DNA of 64,000 nt from Maratus speciosus (lineage: Eukaryota > Arthropoda > Arachnida > Araneae > Salticidae): the NCBI GenBank assembly GCA_963932465.1, contig OZ010794.1, forward strand, positions 447,904,502-447,968,501. The letters are read 5' to 3'. Numbering within the stretch: the stretch's first letter is position 1; the number at the start of each line of letters is the position of its first letter. The position numbers were made by a program, and so were the translations under genes. The notes below the pieces were generated by a model. The model saw nothing but the letters and a program-made list of their open reading frames with translations. It did no database searches and was not told the origin of the DNA. Positions 43,901-55,499 of this stretch are shown piece by piece.

Positions 43901-44705
43901 ACTCCTTTACAACACGCCGTCGTTATTTATGCTGCGAAGTACTTGCGGCCCAAGACATAAAATTAACCATGTTAGAAAGAAGGAAAGCGTAGTTGACAAT
44001 TATCTTTCCTAGATGAATTTTGCGAGCGAAATGACAGTATTGGCGCCAGAGGAGCCATTGATACAATGTAAATCAGTATGGGGTGAAACAATTATGAGTT
44101 TCTGCGCATTTAGATACATATTATCACTTCATTTGTATATTTTTTTAAAAGTAAAATTTCCGAAAATATAATGAAATATTTTTCAAAACTTTCCTGCATC
44201 ACAAAAATGATCATCGGTTTAATTATAATATGTCTGAATAGCACATAGCTAAAGGTAAGTGTTTAGAAAAATATATAGATTTTTTTTCTTTTTCTTTTTT
44301 TTCTTTTTTTTTTTTTTTAAGTCCTCTTTCATTTCCCGTGAAAGTTTTATGAAACAATATTTGAAAAATTTCAGTTATGATTTTGTGACTTCTTTCTTCG
44401 GCGTCTCTACAGATCTTAAATTTAATTTTCCGTTTCCGATTAGATTGCGGAAATGGAATGTCCAGTTATATATATTATATACTGGAGATTTTATGGTTAT
44501 ACTGATGTTTCCTCTTCTGTCTGTCAGGTATTCTTAGAGATATTTATTTATCGCATGCTGCAAATATTTCTTTTCATGTTTCATGGTGTTTTCTTGCAAA
44601 ATCTAATATGGGTGCTGACCTTGGGATAAATGCATGCTACATATCAACATCTAACGTAAAAGGGTTACAGAAAATAATCTAAAATGTGACAATAACGGAT
44701 TCAAC
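40995..44705 (+). repeat. Tandem array, period 536-573 bp, gene-like units
   Basis: The landmark GGCGCCAGAGGAGCTATTGA lies at 41247, 41803, 42339, 42912, 43470 and 44040. Within each unit a plus-strand frame can be followed as ESAVDRYLALNEF, then TGARGAIDT and SVSTDLNNSIFRLRLDWGNG, but in most copies indels switch the frame. The LNN.I.RL.LDWGN segment is faintly like the helix of an ankyrin repeat; this is a weak resemblance. A second strand reading (minus, PQSNLKRKIELLRSVETLKK) is also partly open. It is best described as an old tandemly duplicated exon or gene fragment, now degenerate. Confidence 0.7.
44075..44390. other. Unidentified 316-bp insertion in array unit 6
   Basis: Array sequence stops after GCCATTGATACA and resumes at TTCTTCGGCGTCTCTACAG. 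The intervening AT-rich sequence has a T/CT-rich tract (44281-44319) and matches nothing recognised. No TIR or duplication was noticed. Confidence 0.5.
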
Positions 44706-44714
44706 TTCATTTAA

Positions 44715-45484
44715 GGGGTCTCAGGAGTCTTACTTTTTGGTATACCTATTGATGCAATTTAGCAACACGTCACATTTAATTTTTTTTTTCAGTTCTTATA
44801 AAACATACATGCATAAAATTTTTAATATAGACAACCTAATATCTCTTCTATTTAAAATATTTTTTTTAATATTCTATATTGATTTTTTTATGTTTAATTT
44901 TGATTTAAAAAAAATTTAAATTATTTTTCGACTTGCATGCACTGCGCGCAAGACTGTAGCAAAACTATTTGCTCAAGAGTCCCCCAAAATATTGATAATT
45001 ATGTAAAACTAATGTATTTTGAACGTATACCTCATTTTTAAGCAATTTATTTATTTATTTTATTTGAAATTTAAATTTAAATTATAAAATTAAAAAAAAA
45101 TTCATTATTTTATTGAAAAATTGCCAATTTTAAATAATCAACGCAATTATAATAATAAATTTGAAGTATATGTTATTCTTTATCTTAAAATGAAGTTATT
45201 TACGAAGTTTCATGCAAATTGCTTTATTAGATTGTGAAAAATGTTGCGCGCAGTGCATGCAAGTCAAAAAACAATTTTAAAATTTTTATCAAAATTAAAC
45301 ATAAAAAAATGAAATAAAATTTCAATATAGAATACTAAAAAAATATATTTTTAATAGAAGAGGTATTAGGTTGTATATATTAAAAATTTTATGCATTTAT
45401 GTTTTATAGGGACTGAGAAAAAAAATTAAATGTGACATGTTGCTAAATTGCACCGTCAGGTAAATGTAAGACTCCTGAGACCCC
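44715..45484. mobile_element. 770-bp foldback element with TTAA duplication
   Basis: The ends are GGGGTCTCAGGAGTCTTAC and its exact complement GTAAGACTCCTGAGACCCC, flanked by TTAA (44711-44714, 45485-45488). The arms pair over about 250 bp, with landmarks TGCAATTTAGCAACA, ATGCATAAAATTTTTAATAT and CTTGCATGCACTGCGCGCAA. TTAA targeting fits piggyBac, but the termini lack CCYT. Non-coding. Confidence 0.85.
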
Positions 45485-45488
45485 TTAA

Positions 45489-45990
45489 GTGAATTAAAAA
45501 TTAAACCTTTTAATCTATTAAAACTTTTCCATGCTTTTATTACTTTTTTACAAGACGCTTTCATCTTTTTTGCTGCGAAGTACAAGAGGTCCAAGATAAA
45601 ATTTCAGACTCAAATGTTCGAAAAAATGAAAGTGCAGTTGACCGTTATCTTGCCGTAAATGAATTTTGAGAACAAAATGACAGTACTGGCGCCAGAGCAG
45701 CTATGGATACATCTTTCTTCAGCCTCTCTACAGATCTTAATAATGTAATTTTTCGTTTGCGATTAGATTAGGGAAATGGAATGTCCATTTATATATTGAG
45801 TACAGGATATTTTATGGTTATACTGATGATTCCTCTTCTGTTTGTTATGTATATTCTTATAGATATATTTATCGCATGCTGACAATATTTAATTATGATG
45901 TTTTTTAGCAACATCTAATATGGGTACCTTGTGAGATACATACAAGGTTCATTCAACATTTAACAGTAAAAGATTATATAAAATAACTAA
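45489..45990 (+). repeat. Last full unit of the 555-bp array
   Basis: Array sequence resumes with TTTTAATCTATTAAAACTTT and carries GGCGCCAGAGCAGCTATGGA at 45686 and a tail matching the other units (CAACATTTAACAGTAAAAG). Removing the foldback and the 316-bp insertion puts it 556 bp after unit 6. Confidence 0.75.
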
Positions 45991-46032
45991 AATACCATAA
46001 AAACCAGAAATGTTCTGTAAAGAATTTTGTAT

Positions 46033-46069
46033 ACAGAGAGAGAGAGAGGGAGAGAGAGAGAGAGAGAGA
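46033..46069. repeat. AG microsatellite
   Basis: An AG dinucleotide run with a single GG interruption. Confidence 0.9.
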
Positions 46070-46178
46070 TTCAATGAATTAAAGTTAACAGTATACAGGG
46101 GTTCACAAAAAGACAGCAAAGCCACGGAAAAATTCATGCTGCGATTAAGGAAAATTTTATTTATTAATCGTTTTTCTA

Positions 46179-46489
46179 CACTGTAGATTTGCCAGAACAA
46201 ACTCGAAAACAGTGAATGTGCTGTATCTTTCTTTGATTTCCTGACTATATTAACATGGATAATACAGTAGTTGCGTAAAATTAACAGCACAATGTGCTGG
46301 CAATTTGCACGCATTTTTTTACAGCACAAACTGCTGTAGTCCAAATTGCCAGCACATTGTGCTGTTAATTTTACGCAACTACTGTATTTTCCATGTTAAT
46401 ATAGTCAGGAAATCAAAGAAAGATACAGCACATTCACTGTTTTCGAGTTTGTGCGCGAGATGAACAGTACTTTGTACTGTAAAAATGTC

Positions 46490-46540
<51 letters not shown>

Positions 46541-46543
46541 GTG
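46179..46543. mobile_element. CACTGTAAAA-family MITE, copy 2
   Basis: It starts CACTGTAGATTTGCCAGAAC and ends in a 46-T run plus ACAGTG, with TA on both sides, and is 365 bp. The arms share TGTGCTGTATCTTTCTTTG and AGTTGCGTAAAATTAACAG. An extra central segment (CAATTTGCACGCATTTTTTT) distinguishes it from copy 1 at 8949. Confidence 0.88.
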
Positions 46544-46544
46544 T

Positions 46545-46979
46545 AGATTGTCTCTTCTTGACCTAGACAGAGGATTGTTGTTTTTCTAGGAGTGTTATTG
46601 ATGTGAGATTGCTGTGGCTGCAGAAATGAGAAAAATAGTGTGTTTAAGTTTATAGACAATTTAGCTATGTTTAATATAGCGTCAGCAGTACCTGTGTGAT
46701 ATTGACTGCTACAGAAAATTACATTTTAACTTTAAAAAAAAATCTGAGTGAGGCATAATGCTTTTGTTTTAATTTGTTTGCTCGTTTATGTTTGTTTATT
46801 AACAAATCATTGTTTTGAAATTCACAAAATATTATTGTATTTTAAGACATTTTAAGTTTATTCGGTTACATCAAGTTATATGGAGTTTATAAATTTCTAT
46901 AACTTTTTTTCTATAACACGAAATGAAGCAAGCAATTATTTTCTATGCATACGGATCCTTTCTCAACTTTTCAAAGTCA
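46545..46979. other. AT-rich stretch, nothing recognised
   Basis: No gene or element identified. Confidence 0.4.
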
Positions 46980-48060
46980 GTTTACATCATGTTTATGTAA
47001 CCATATTCAACATAGTATGCTAAAATTTAGATGAGTTAGGAAACGCATAGAAAAATTGTAAATTCCGTCTCAGCAATTTCTGTCAATAAACGGAACTGTA
47101 CTCGATATCTTTTGTGCTTATGATTTATAGAATTTATGTACACCAAGCAATAGGCAAAAAATTAGTTTAATTTAAAAAGGCGTGCCACATGTTAAAACCC
47201 ACTTCCAGCAAATATTGTTAATAGACAGTTCTGTAACAGAATTATTTTGAGTGTCTCTGTACATGAACTATGAATGCTATACACACCATATTCTACAATA
47301 AGCCTCTTGTAGTCCATCTCAGCGATATACATCAATAAGTTTGAAATAGTGTAATAGCCTTGAAATACAACTCAAATGATTTTTCTGCGTAAAACGTAAT
47401 GTAACGGAATTATTTTGAGTGTTTCTATAAATGAACTATAATAGCTACATACCGAATGTCCCAAAAAGGACTGACTGATTTTAAAATTCAATAACTTCCA
47501 AACGGTGACAGATATTAAAAAAATTCTTGCAGGAGGATTATGCATAAAGTCAAAAGTTTTTTTACAGTGATTTTCGATTTTAGTTCGAATTACAAACGAT
47601 AGATGGCGCTGCGATCAATAGAGGTTAAATTCAGGCTCGATTTTTGGTACTTCGTGGCCCGGATAATACATTTCCATCTCCTTTTCTGCATGGAACAACA
47701 GAAAGGACCAAAAATCGAGCCTGTATTTAGCGACTATTGCTTACAGCGCCATCTATTGTTTGTAATTCGAACTAAAATCGAAAATCACTGTAATAAAACT
47801 TTTGACTTTATGCATAACCCTCCTGCAAGAATTTTTTTAATATCTGTCACCGTTTGGAAGTTATTGAATTTTAAAATCAGTCAGTCCTTTTTGGGACACC
47901 CGGTACTTCATTTTCAATATTGAACGTGCTATAACAAACTTTATTAATATATACCAATTTCATGTTATTCTGAGTATGTTTAAGCAAGTTAGGGATCAGA
48001 CAGACAGACAGATAAACACAATACATAAACGTTTTCAACTATGCTTGAAAGTGCTAAAAA
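46980..48060 (+). repeat. Dispersed repeat family with 145-bp units, copy 2 (interrupted)
   Basis: It has the same order as copy 1: AAATTTAGATGAGTTAGGAA, AATTTCTGTCAATAAACGGA, then CACTTCCAGCAA and CTTGTAGTCCATCTCAG, ending with CAGACAGACAGATAAACACA and TTTTCAACTATGCTTGAAAG. It is split by the palindromic element at 47452-47903. Confidence 0.75.
47452..47903. mobile_element. Palindromic TIR element with GGACACCCGG ends, copy 1
   Basis: The right end, minus strand CCGGGTGTCCCAAAAAGGAC, is mirrored by CCGAATGTCCCAAAAAGGAC at the left, with TA on both sides. The arms pair for about 190 bp, including AACGGTGACAGATATT and ATAGATGGCGCTG. The centre is a second hairpin, AGGCTCGATTTTTGG. It is 452 bp. 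A 106-codon ORF here is only a translation of the palindrome. Confidence 0.88.
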
Positions 48061-48934
48061 TGTGTTAGAAAGTAGCCAGTTTGGATCTGAGAGCAACCTT
48101 AAGTCAGTTCTCAAGTTCCCTGCTCAAGAACGCTAAATTTTCTGAAACATTTTCGCAGCCTTTTTTAAACGCAAAGGAATAAAATCGGCAGGTCTGTCTA
48201 TTGAAGCGATTTGGAATCGAAATAAGTTTTCAGTATTTTGATAATCGAGTTACAAGCAATTGTGGTCACGTGACGACCGGTTTTTCTCTTTTCTCACGGT
48301 GTCACGTTGGAAATTTGGTTCAAAATGCCAACTCTGTCGGTATTTTATAAATATGTTTCGCATTTACCAAAAACTGGAAAATCTTTTTCGATTGCAAAGT
48401 TTCTGAATACCAAATTCTCATACGTTTACGAACAAAAATGAAAAAAAAAAGGAAATTAATTGTACGTCAAACGTGGAAAAATGAGGTGCTGTAAACTACT
48501 GTAACTAGCTTTATAAATATTCAGGTTTTGGTGCAATAGCTGTTGCACTCTTATGCAAAAATGCATGAATACAAAATTTATTACGATCCTATATAATAAA
48601 TTCAGTAATATGGAAATAATAAGACTTCAGTTTAAATAGGACGCCATCACCATAGCAACCTAGAATCCTTACCTATCATGGGATATCATTGAATTATTTA
48701 CGTATGATAGAGTTTAACAGAATGAAGAAAATTTTTTTAATATCTTTTTAAGTTTTGATTTGATTTTCATAAAATTGGAAATGACTCGACAAAATTTTGC
48801 AACGATTCCATATATTAAATTTCAAAACATTCGGTTGGTTAATTTTTACGCTGTTATGTGCGAACAGGCAGACGGAACAGGCGACGACTATAGGTGCTAC
48901 GTAGTATTTATATAATTACGAAATGTGTCAAATT
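48061..48934. other. Unassigned stretch
   Basis: It is slightly less AT-rich than average around 48180-48330 (GTCACGTGACGACCGG). No gene or repeat recognised. Confidence 0.4.
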
Positions 48935-49225
48935 ACTAGAAAGTTGTCCCTTTGGATTTGATAACTGGCTTAAATGAATTTTGTGGGAAAAATGGCAATA
49001 CTGGCGCCAGAGGAGCTATTGATACTTATTTCTTCTGCGTCTCTACAGATCTTAATAATCCAATTCTCCGTTTGTTATTAGATTGGGGAAATGGAGCGTC
49101 CATTTATTTATTAAGACAGGCATTCTACTCGGTTGGAGTTTTATGGTTTTACAGATATTTCCTCTTATATCTGTTGGGTGTCTTCTCAAAGATATGTTTA
49201 TTACACGCTGTGTCATTTTAAGAGA
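48935..49225 (+). repeat. Isolated, better-preserved copy of part of the 555-bp unit
   Basis: It carries GGCGCCAGAGGAGCTATTGA at 49003. One frame stays open for 89 codons (48952-49221): LNEFCGKNGNTGARGAIDTY, then LNNPILRLLLDWGNGASIYL, then LRQAFYSVGVLWFYRYFL. It includes about 25 bp absent from array units, so it may be closer to the ancestral sequence. ILRLLLDWGNGAS is the most ankyrin-like segment in the window, but it is still a weak match. Confidence 0.5.
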
Positions 49226-49545
49226 GAATATTTCTTTTCGTATTACACTCGAGCTGGTTTCTGTAACGTAAAGATAGTATTTGCAATCCAATTTTGTAAT
49301 CCATCTTCAACCCACGCCCTGATAGGTTAGAATTATAAAAATTACTTTAACAATTGTGTTTCCTATAAGCGCAGATTCACGGTCGTCAGTCGCCACGTGT
49401 TTTTCTTTTCTTTTCTTTTCTTGTTTTTTTTTTTTTTTTTAAGATAATTTTTCTGATTAAAAAAAAAAAAAAAAAATGTTTGAAGCGTATTTTGACTAAT
49501 TAATGGGCAATAATTTCACACATTCACATTTATTTTATATGTATA
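49226..49545. other. Unassigned stretch with T and A tracts
   Basis: CTTTT repeats and a T run at 49404-49440, an A run at 49460-49476; no gene. Confidence 0.5.
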
Positions 49546-52500
49546 CTAGGGCGCTCTGCCCCCTGCGAGTTACGCCCGCCAACCTTTTTTCAGGTTTCAG
49601 AGACTCCAAAAATACGGTAATGTGCCCTATTTAAAAAATATTACCAGGTTACTGGAGATTGAATGATATTAATATAACCCTGGTTAATTTCTGTAATCGA
49701 ATTGCCTTTCTTTTCCGTTTGAATGGGATATTTTTCTATTACGATGGCCTCATCCATCGCTGTCGTAACAACTGATGGCGGTTTTCAGGATTGATAAGTA
49801 AGATCAATTACTCATTTGAAAATCAGCTTGTATAAAATGGTTAGATTAAAAATGTCGTTATCTTTCTGTCTTTTATAACGACACTATGGACAATATCCTT
49901 CTTTTAGTTTCGAAGTTAAAAAACTCCGTCTGCTTGGGAATATCTTTCAGAACCATGGTATTGAAAAGCATTGTATTTTTAAATTTTTAACCTTATAATT
50001 TATGTTTTGATCGAGTTATAGATATTTTCAGGAACATATACAACTTACTCATAAATTCTATCTTTATTTTAATACACCATCATGTGTATTTTATAACGTA
50101 TATTGTTTATATTATTTAATATGAATATCCGAATTTTCTAAAACGTATTTATTGATAGTAATTCGTACAAAATGAAACGAAAGTATTTTGCGCATACATT
50201 TACCTGTATTTACGCTTCATCAAATGATGTAATATATAAACAAATTTGCTAGTTGTACTCCATTTATACCATCTGATGTCACATTAATATTATTCGGAAT
50301 GAAAATCGTTTTAAAGGTATCGTTTTAATACATGACGCAATTTTTACTATTAAATGCATTGCTCATGTAATAATTTATTTCTTTTAAACTTTTTTTCTCA
50401 TTTAAGATTCACGGGCACATATATTATTTAATTTAAAAGTGTTTAGAAATATGATTACTTGAGCTTTTCAAATATAATCTAATACTCAACATTAAAAGTT
50501 TTACACACGTAATAATGGACAGTATTCCTGCGATGTCACAATTGGTAAAATGGTGATTTTTATAGCCTCGAACCGAATGGAAAAATACGGTCCATTCACT
50601 TTAATAATGAAGATATTTAATATTTGGTAATTTTGACGTAATTATCTCCTTTGAATGCGTTTCGCGTGAAATAATTTTTTTTTTTAAGTTTTCGTACATT
50701 TTTAATACTTACGTGTAAATATTTTCACGTAATTTTCCTTATTTTCTTCTTTTGACATGTGATCATTTAATTCTTATTTTAAAATTTCTTTCTTATTTTA
50801 ATAATTACACTTTTCACGATAAAAAACAAATCTGATTTTTATATTTTCAAATTTACCTGAAAAACGTAATTTAATCATAATGTTATTTCACTATCGGTTG
50901 AAATAAAAGATAATTTCAATTATCAATATGAAATTGACGAAAAAGATGAAATCTAATAATCCCTATAGTTTTTCTTGTTGTCCCCTTTTTTCCAAAAACA
51001 AAATGGAATAATTTTGTTGCCATTACAGATTTTCATTACAAAAATATAATAAAAATTAGAAAAAAATTAATATTTCGAAAACTAATTCAAATTTTTAAAT
51101 TCTATTACCAGATTTGAGATCTGTGGATCAATACGGATTTCTGGTGTTAATTTTACCGCATATTATTCCATATTTTCGGAGAAATCGCCGTGAAACATAA
51201 TCAGTCGTTTCATAAATTCGTTTCATTCAGGCGTTTCATAAAATCGTTTCATTAGTATTTTATATATACTAGTTGCGTAGCAACCCGTTGTGTTGCTTTT
51301 GAATTGCATGAGACAATCGATATTTTTGCGAAAAATGAAATCTTAACTTTATTGAAAATTTAGAAAGCCATTACAATATTAATTTTATTAAACACAATAT
51401 TTCAAATAATAAGTTATATTTACAATTTAAGTTAAAAGCTTTCCCAATAAAAATGCACATATATTATAACTTTATTTGCCTAGAGCTTTTCGCTCTTCCA
51501 AGATTTTGCTTCGAATTTAGGAGTTGGTAGAAATGATGTCATTTGGGTCATCTTATACAAAAATGAATTTATTTGGACGAATTTATTCAGAAGCATTTTA
51601 TATTTATGAATTAAAATAAATATTTAGAGAATTATTTTTTTTCTCGCTAAAACATTTCATTTTTAATGTCCGCCTCTGAAATGTTTTATTAGCCATCTTA
51701 AGGGAATATTTGAAAATCTACTTTTCGACTTTAAATTAAATGAAAATAACATACGATGTTTTTTTTTCTTTTGACGTCAACAGAATTTATCTCAATATTC
51801 CAGTCGAGAGTCGAATTTGTGTTTCTAAAATAAACGGATTCCCGAAGCTTGAATATGTGTCAGTTTGTATTTCGTGAAATTTTCTTGAAAACTTCAATAA
51901 TGTTTTCACTATTTAGTCAAATAAACGTTAATTTCAATTTAAAAATGATTTCAAACAATGATACCTAATAATTCTTGTCATTTTCCCTTTTCTTTCTTTT
52001 AGCCACAAAAATGGAGCAATTTTATTTTCCATCATTGCAGAAATGTCATTAAAAGTAACGTAGAAATTTTTATCTCGAAAACTAATCAAATTTTAAAATT
52101 CTACGACCACTTTTCACATCCTCGGACCCATGTGGATACCTGGCCTTAAATTGATCTCCCACAACATTCCATATTCTAGGAGGAACAGCTGTGAAATACA
52201 AACGGATAGTTACTTTTTAATATAATAGATTGATGAAGTTTTAATTTCGCTATAAAAATTAGTCAGGGACAAATGCTGAATTATTTATATTATTTTAACT
52301 GCAAATGGCTTATTTCGTAATGGAGCCTGTACGCAATGGATATAGATTAAAACACATTATACTGGAAAATTATTTAAAAAGACATAATAAAAATAAATAA
52401 ATTAAGATAAACTTTTCAAGCAAATTACATTTGAAAGTAGATTTTTTCCCCTATATAACGGTTGTAGAAATTGAAGATGCGCGATGTTTAGAAATTCAAA

Positions 52501-52609
52501 AAAAATGCAGTAGTAAAGATTGCAAAACCGACATTTAATCGTCAAGCGTTGCCATTCTCAAAATGACATCAGCCTTACGCACAGACATATTTTTCCTTTA
52601 TAATATAGA
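49546..52609 (-). mobile_element. Helitron family A, probably near full length, with a nested Helitron
   Basis: The 3' end on the minus strand is the GGGGCAGAGCGCCC hairpin followed by CTAG-T at 49549-49545. The likely 5' end is at 52609, where the minus strand reads A-TCTATATTATAAAGG, the usual Helitron TC start preceded by host A. The nested copy at 51269-52229 splits it. Without that, it is about 2.1 kb. No RepHel protein is encoded. Joining the two parts is an inference from orientation and from A/T-site nesting. Confidence 0.6.
51269..52229 (-). mobile_element. Helitron family B, complete non-autonomous copy
   Basis: The minus strand starts TCTATTATATTAAAAAGTAA after host A (52230) and ends GGGTTGCTACGCAACTAG before host T (51268). 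GTTGC-TAC-GCAAC forms the terminal hairpin, with CTAG overlapping it. It is 961 bp, inserted between A and T as expected of Helitrons. Confidence 0.8.
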
Positions 52610-54000
52610 TAGATTTTCAAACGTGAAGTATTCCGTTTGTCAGCTAAAACTTTGCATGTGAAAATGTATTCTTTTGGCTTGAGGTTCTAATTTCAGGACC
52701 GCGAAGTACAAATTCCAGAAACTGTATGTCTTTTAGATGTATTCGTGTAAAAATATATAGTTTTATCAAAGAAGAGGATTATTTCTTTTAAATATGGCAC
52801 TTACTGAAGCATTACGCCAAGTGTCTCAAATTCGGTATCAGCCGAATGAAAATATATTGTGACATTAGCTTTATGAGCGAAAATGTTTTTTAAATAGTGA
52901 CGTCATTTTCTGTTCAGACTTAAAATAAAGTTATTTTTAATTGTAATGAGTAAATGGTATCATTAATAAACCCCAATATTTCTTTTTTTCTGCAACAGTG
53001 GAAATAATACGATTGCTACCATTTTGATGAAATTAAAAAAAAAAAAAAAAACTTTTCAAATTAAATTAAAAATATAAAAGTGGAAATATTTAAAAAAAAA
53101 ATAGCTAATGCGAGGACATCTACAAATGAACAGCTTTCATTAAAAAAAAAAAAAAAAGAATTATTAGCAAAATTGGTACAGTATAGAAAGTTCAGGGAAG
53201 ATGTCTGAAAAAGCTATCTTGTGTTTTCAATGTATAGATTATTTTTTCTCTTTTACTTTAACAGTTGCCTAGCAACTCTATTTTATACAAATTATATTTA
53301 AAAGCATATATTTTTCCCAATTCGGTTCTAAAAATTTAAAATGTTTGATTACATATATGTTAAATATGTGCTTTTATATACATTATTCTTTTATTTATTT
53401 ATTGATAAAGCTTTAATTTCATTGTAGAAAATTAGCGGGAGAGAAATTCTGAACTTTTTTTAAGTGCAAATTGTTTATTAATATTTCGCAATGGAGCTGG
53501 CACGGCAAAATCATTTAATTGGTAAATAAAAGCGAAATAAAGCCAAAACTCACTGGGTTTTATAACAGAAGATATTCTTGACATAGCACGTATTTTAATT
53601 TCAATTTTTTCGGTTTTTATGAGAAAATGGCAACAAAAAGATACAGCAATCTACTATTTTCATTTCCCCCCTCCCCCCCCCCCTTTAGTTTCAACATGAC
53701 TTTCAACAGAAATGGAGTACTTCAGCTGCCACAATTACAAAAAAAGTAATAAAAACTACAAAAAAAAATTAATATCTTAAAATTAAATTGAGATACAGAT
53801 TTCAAACAAATTGCATTCAAAAGAGCATTTTTTTCCTTATACGGCGCTGTAAAAATTTAAAATGTGCGATGTTTAGAAGTATAAAAATTTGCAGTAGAGA
53901 AAATTACAAAACCAAAATTTTATTTCAAATTTCAAAGTGTTGCCATTCGCAAAATGACGTATGCGTTACGCACAGATATGTTTGTCCTTTATAATATAGA
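52610..54000 (-). mobile_element. Helitron segment with a second matching 5' end
   Basis: The minus strand from 54000 reads TCTATATTATAAAGGACAAA after host A. This matches the 5' end at 52609, and similarity continues for about 180 bp (ATGTGCGATGTTTAGAA, CAAAATGACGTATGCGTTAC). Further similarity at about 53395-53520 matches 52240-52330. Its 3' end is not recognised. A runs lie at 53037-53051 and 53142-53155, and a C-rich tract at 53667-53684. Confidence 0.6.
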
Positions 54001-54159
54001 TAGGGCAGATGTACTTTTATATCACAAAATAAAAATAAGAAATGTTGCTTTCCTAATATTCCTTACCATCATGATTGTTTAACTTTTACATAGGCAATAA
54101 TGTAACAAAACTGCACCGTTTCGCGTTAAAATATTAGGTCTAATTCAACCATATTGAAA

Positions 54160-54875
54160 TACGTCACACATTTAAAAACCCAATTTCAGCTGTTCCCATC
54201 TGCAATCGGAAAATTATCCGATTTCTTTCAGCAGCCCTGTATATGATATATATAGATTTGTATCTAATAACTACAGGCATGCAAAAATTTAGTTCAGCTA
54301 AGAAATAGATATACCTCAGTTGAAAATTCCCCTTGAGTTTCCGCTAATAAGGAGAATGGTATGTGAAATCTTTCCTGCTGCCCTCTGTACGAGGTATAGA
54401 ATTTACATACAACGAGTAACATGCAAAAAATTAGTTAAATTTAAAGTCGCATACTGAATTTGAAAACGCACTTCCAGGAATTATTGCTCAAAGACAGTAC
54501 TGTAACAGATTTCTTTTGTGTGTCCATGTAAATGAACTACTAATGCTATGAATGCTCTATTCTATCGTAATGATCTTGTAGTGAAATTCAGGGATGTATG
54601 TCAGTTTCAATGCATTTGAAATAGCGCAATCTCATTAAAATATTCTGAAAACGATTTTTCCACATGTGTCATAATGTATTGGAATTCTTTTGAGTACCCC
54701 AGTAAATGAACTATCGAACCTGCACATTCCATATACAATACCGAACATGCCACTTTAAGCATCATTAACATATTTGAGTGCAATCCGAGTATATTTACGT
54801 GAGTGACAGTGTGGACAGATTGAAAGAAAAACCGAATGCATAAACACCTTTCAGCTTTGTTGGAAAGTGTTAAAA
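54160..54875 (+). repeat. Dispersed repeat family with 145-bp units, copy 3
   Basis: Collinear with 32620-33545: GCAGCCCTGTATATGATATA, AAAAATTTAGTTCAGCTAAG, GCACTTCCAGGAATTATTG, and GGACAGATTGAAAG near the end, closing with TTGTTGGAAAGTG. It is the most complete copy without a large insertion. Confidence 0.75.
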
Positions 54876-55042
54876 AAATTGTATCTTGCCCAAATTTATC
54901 TTCTGACTGTACATATTTTAAGATTTATATTACACTTAATTACTATTCACATTTCAAGAATTTTATGATTAATTTAAATGTACACCTTTGATTAAAATTG
55001 TCTGTGCTTTGTTATACATGTGTATACATCCTTCTATATACA

Positions 55043-55495
55043 CCGCGTGTCTTTAAAAGACTGACTGATTTTAAAATTCAATAACTTGCAAACGGTGACA
55101 GATATTTAAAAAATTCTTGCAGGAGGGTTATGCATGAGGTCAAAAATTTTTTTACAGTTATTTTCGATTTTAGTTCGAACTACAAACAATAGATGGCGCT
55201 GCGATCAACAGACGCTAAATTCAGGCTCGATTTTTCGTCCTTCGGAACCCACTTAACACATTCCCATCTCCTTTTTCGGCATGGAAAAAGAGATCGACCG
55301 AAAAATCGAGCATGTTTTCAGCGCCTATTGCTTACAGCGCCATCTATTGTTTGTAATTCGAACTAAATTCGAAAATCACTGTAAAAAAACTTTTGACCTT
55401 ATGCATAACGCTCCTGCAAGAATTTTTTTAAATATCTGTCACCGTTTGCAAGTTATTGAATTTTAAAATCAGTCAGTCCTTTTTAGGACACCCGG
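55043..55495. mobile_element. Palindromic TIR element with GGACACCCGG ends, copy 2
   Basis: It is closely similar to 47452-47903 throughout and 453 bp long. The right end TTTAGGACACCCGG is followed by TA; the left flank is CA (a mutated TA). The arms include ATAGATGGCGCTG and its mirror CAGCGCCATCTAT. Confidence 0.88.
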
Positions 55496-55499
55496 TATA

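Noticed and set aside
46405..46659. Minus-strand ORF with a lysine run
   Set aside because: Spans the 46-T run at the end of a MITE; a translation of low complexity.
47603..47923. 106-codon ORF
   Set aside because: Lies entirely across a palindromic TIR element; the related copy at 55043 gives only a shorter, diverged version.
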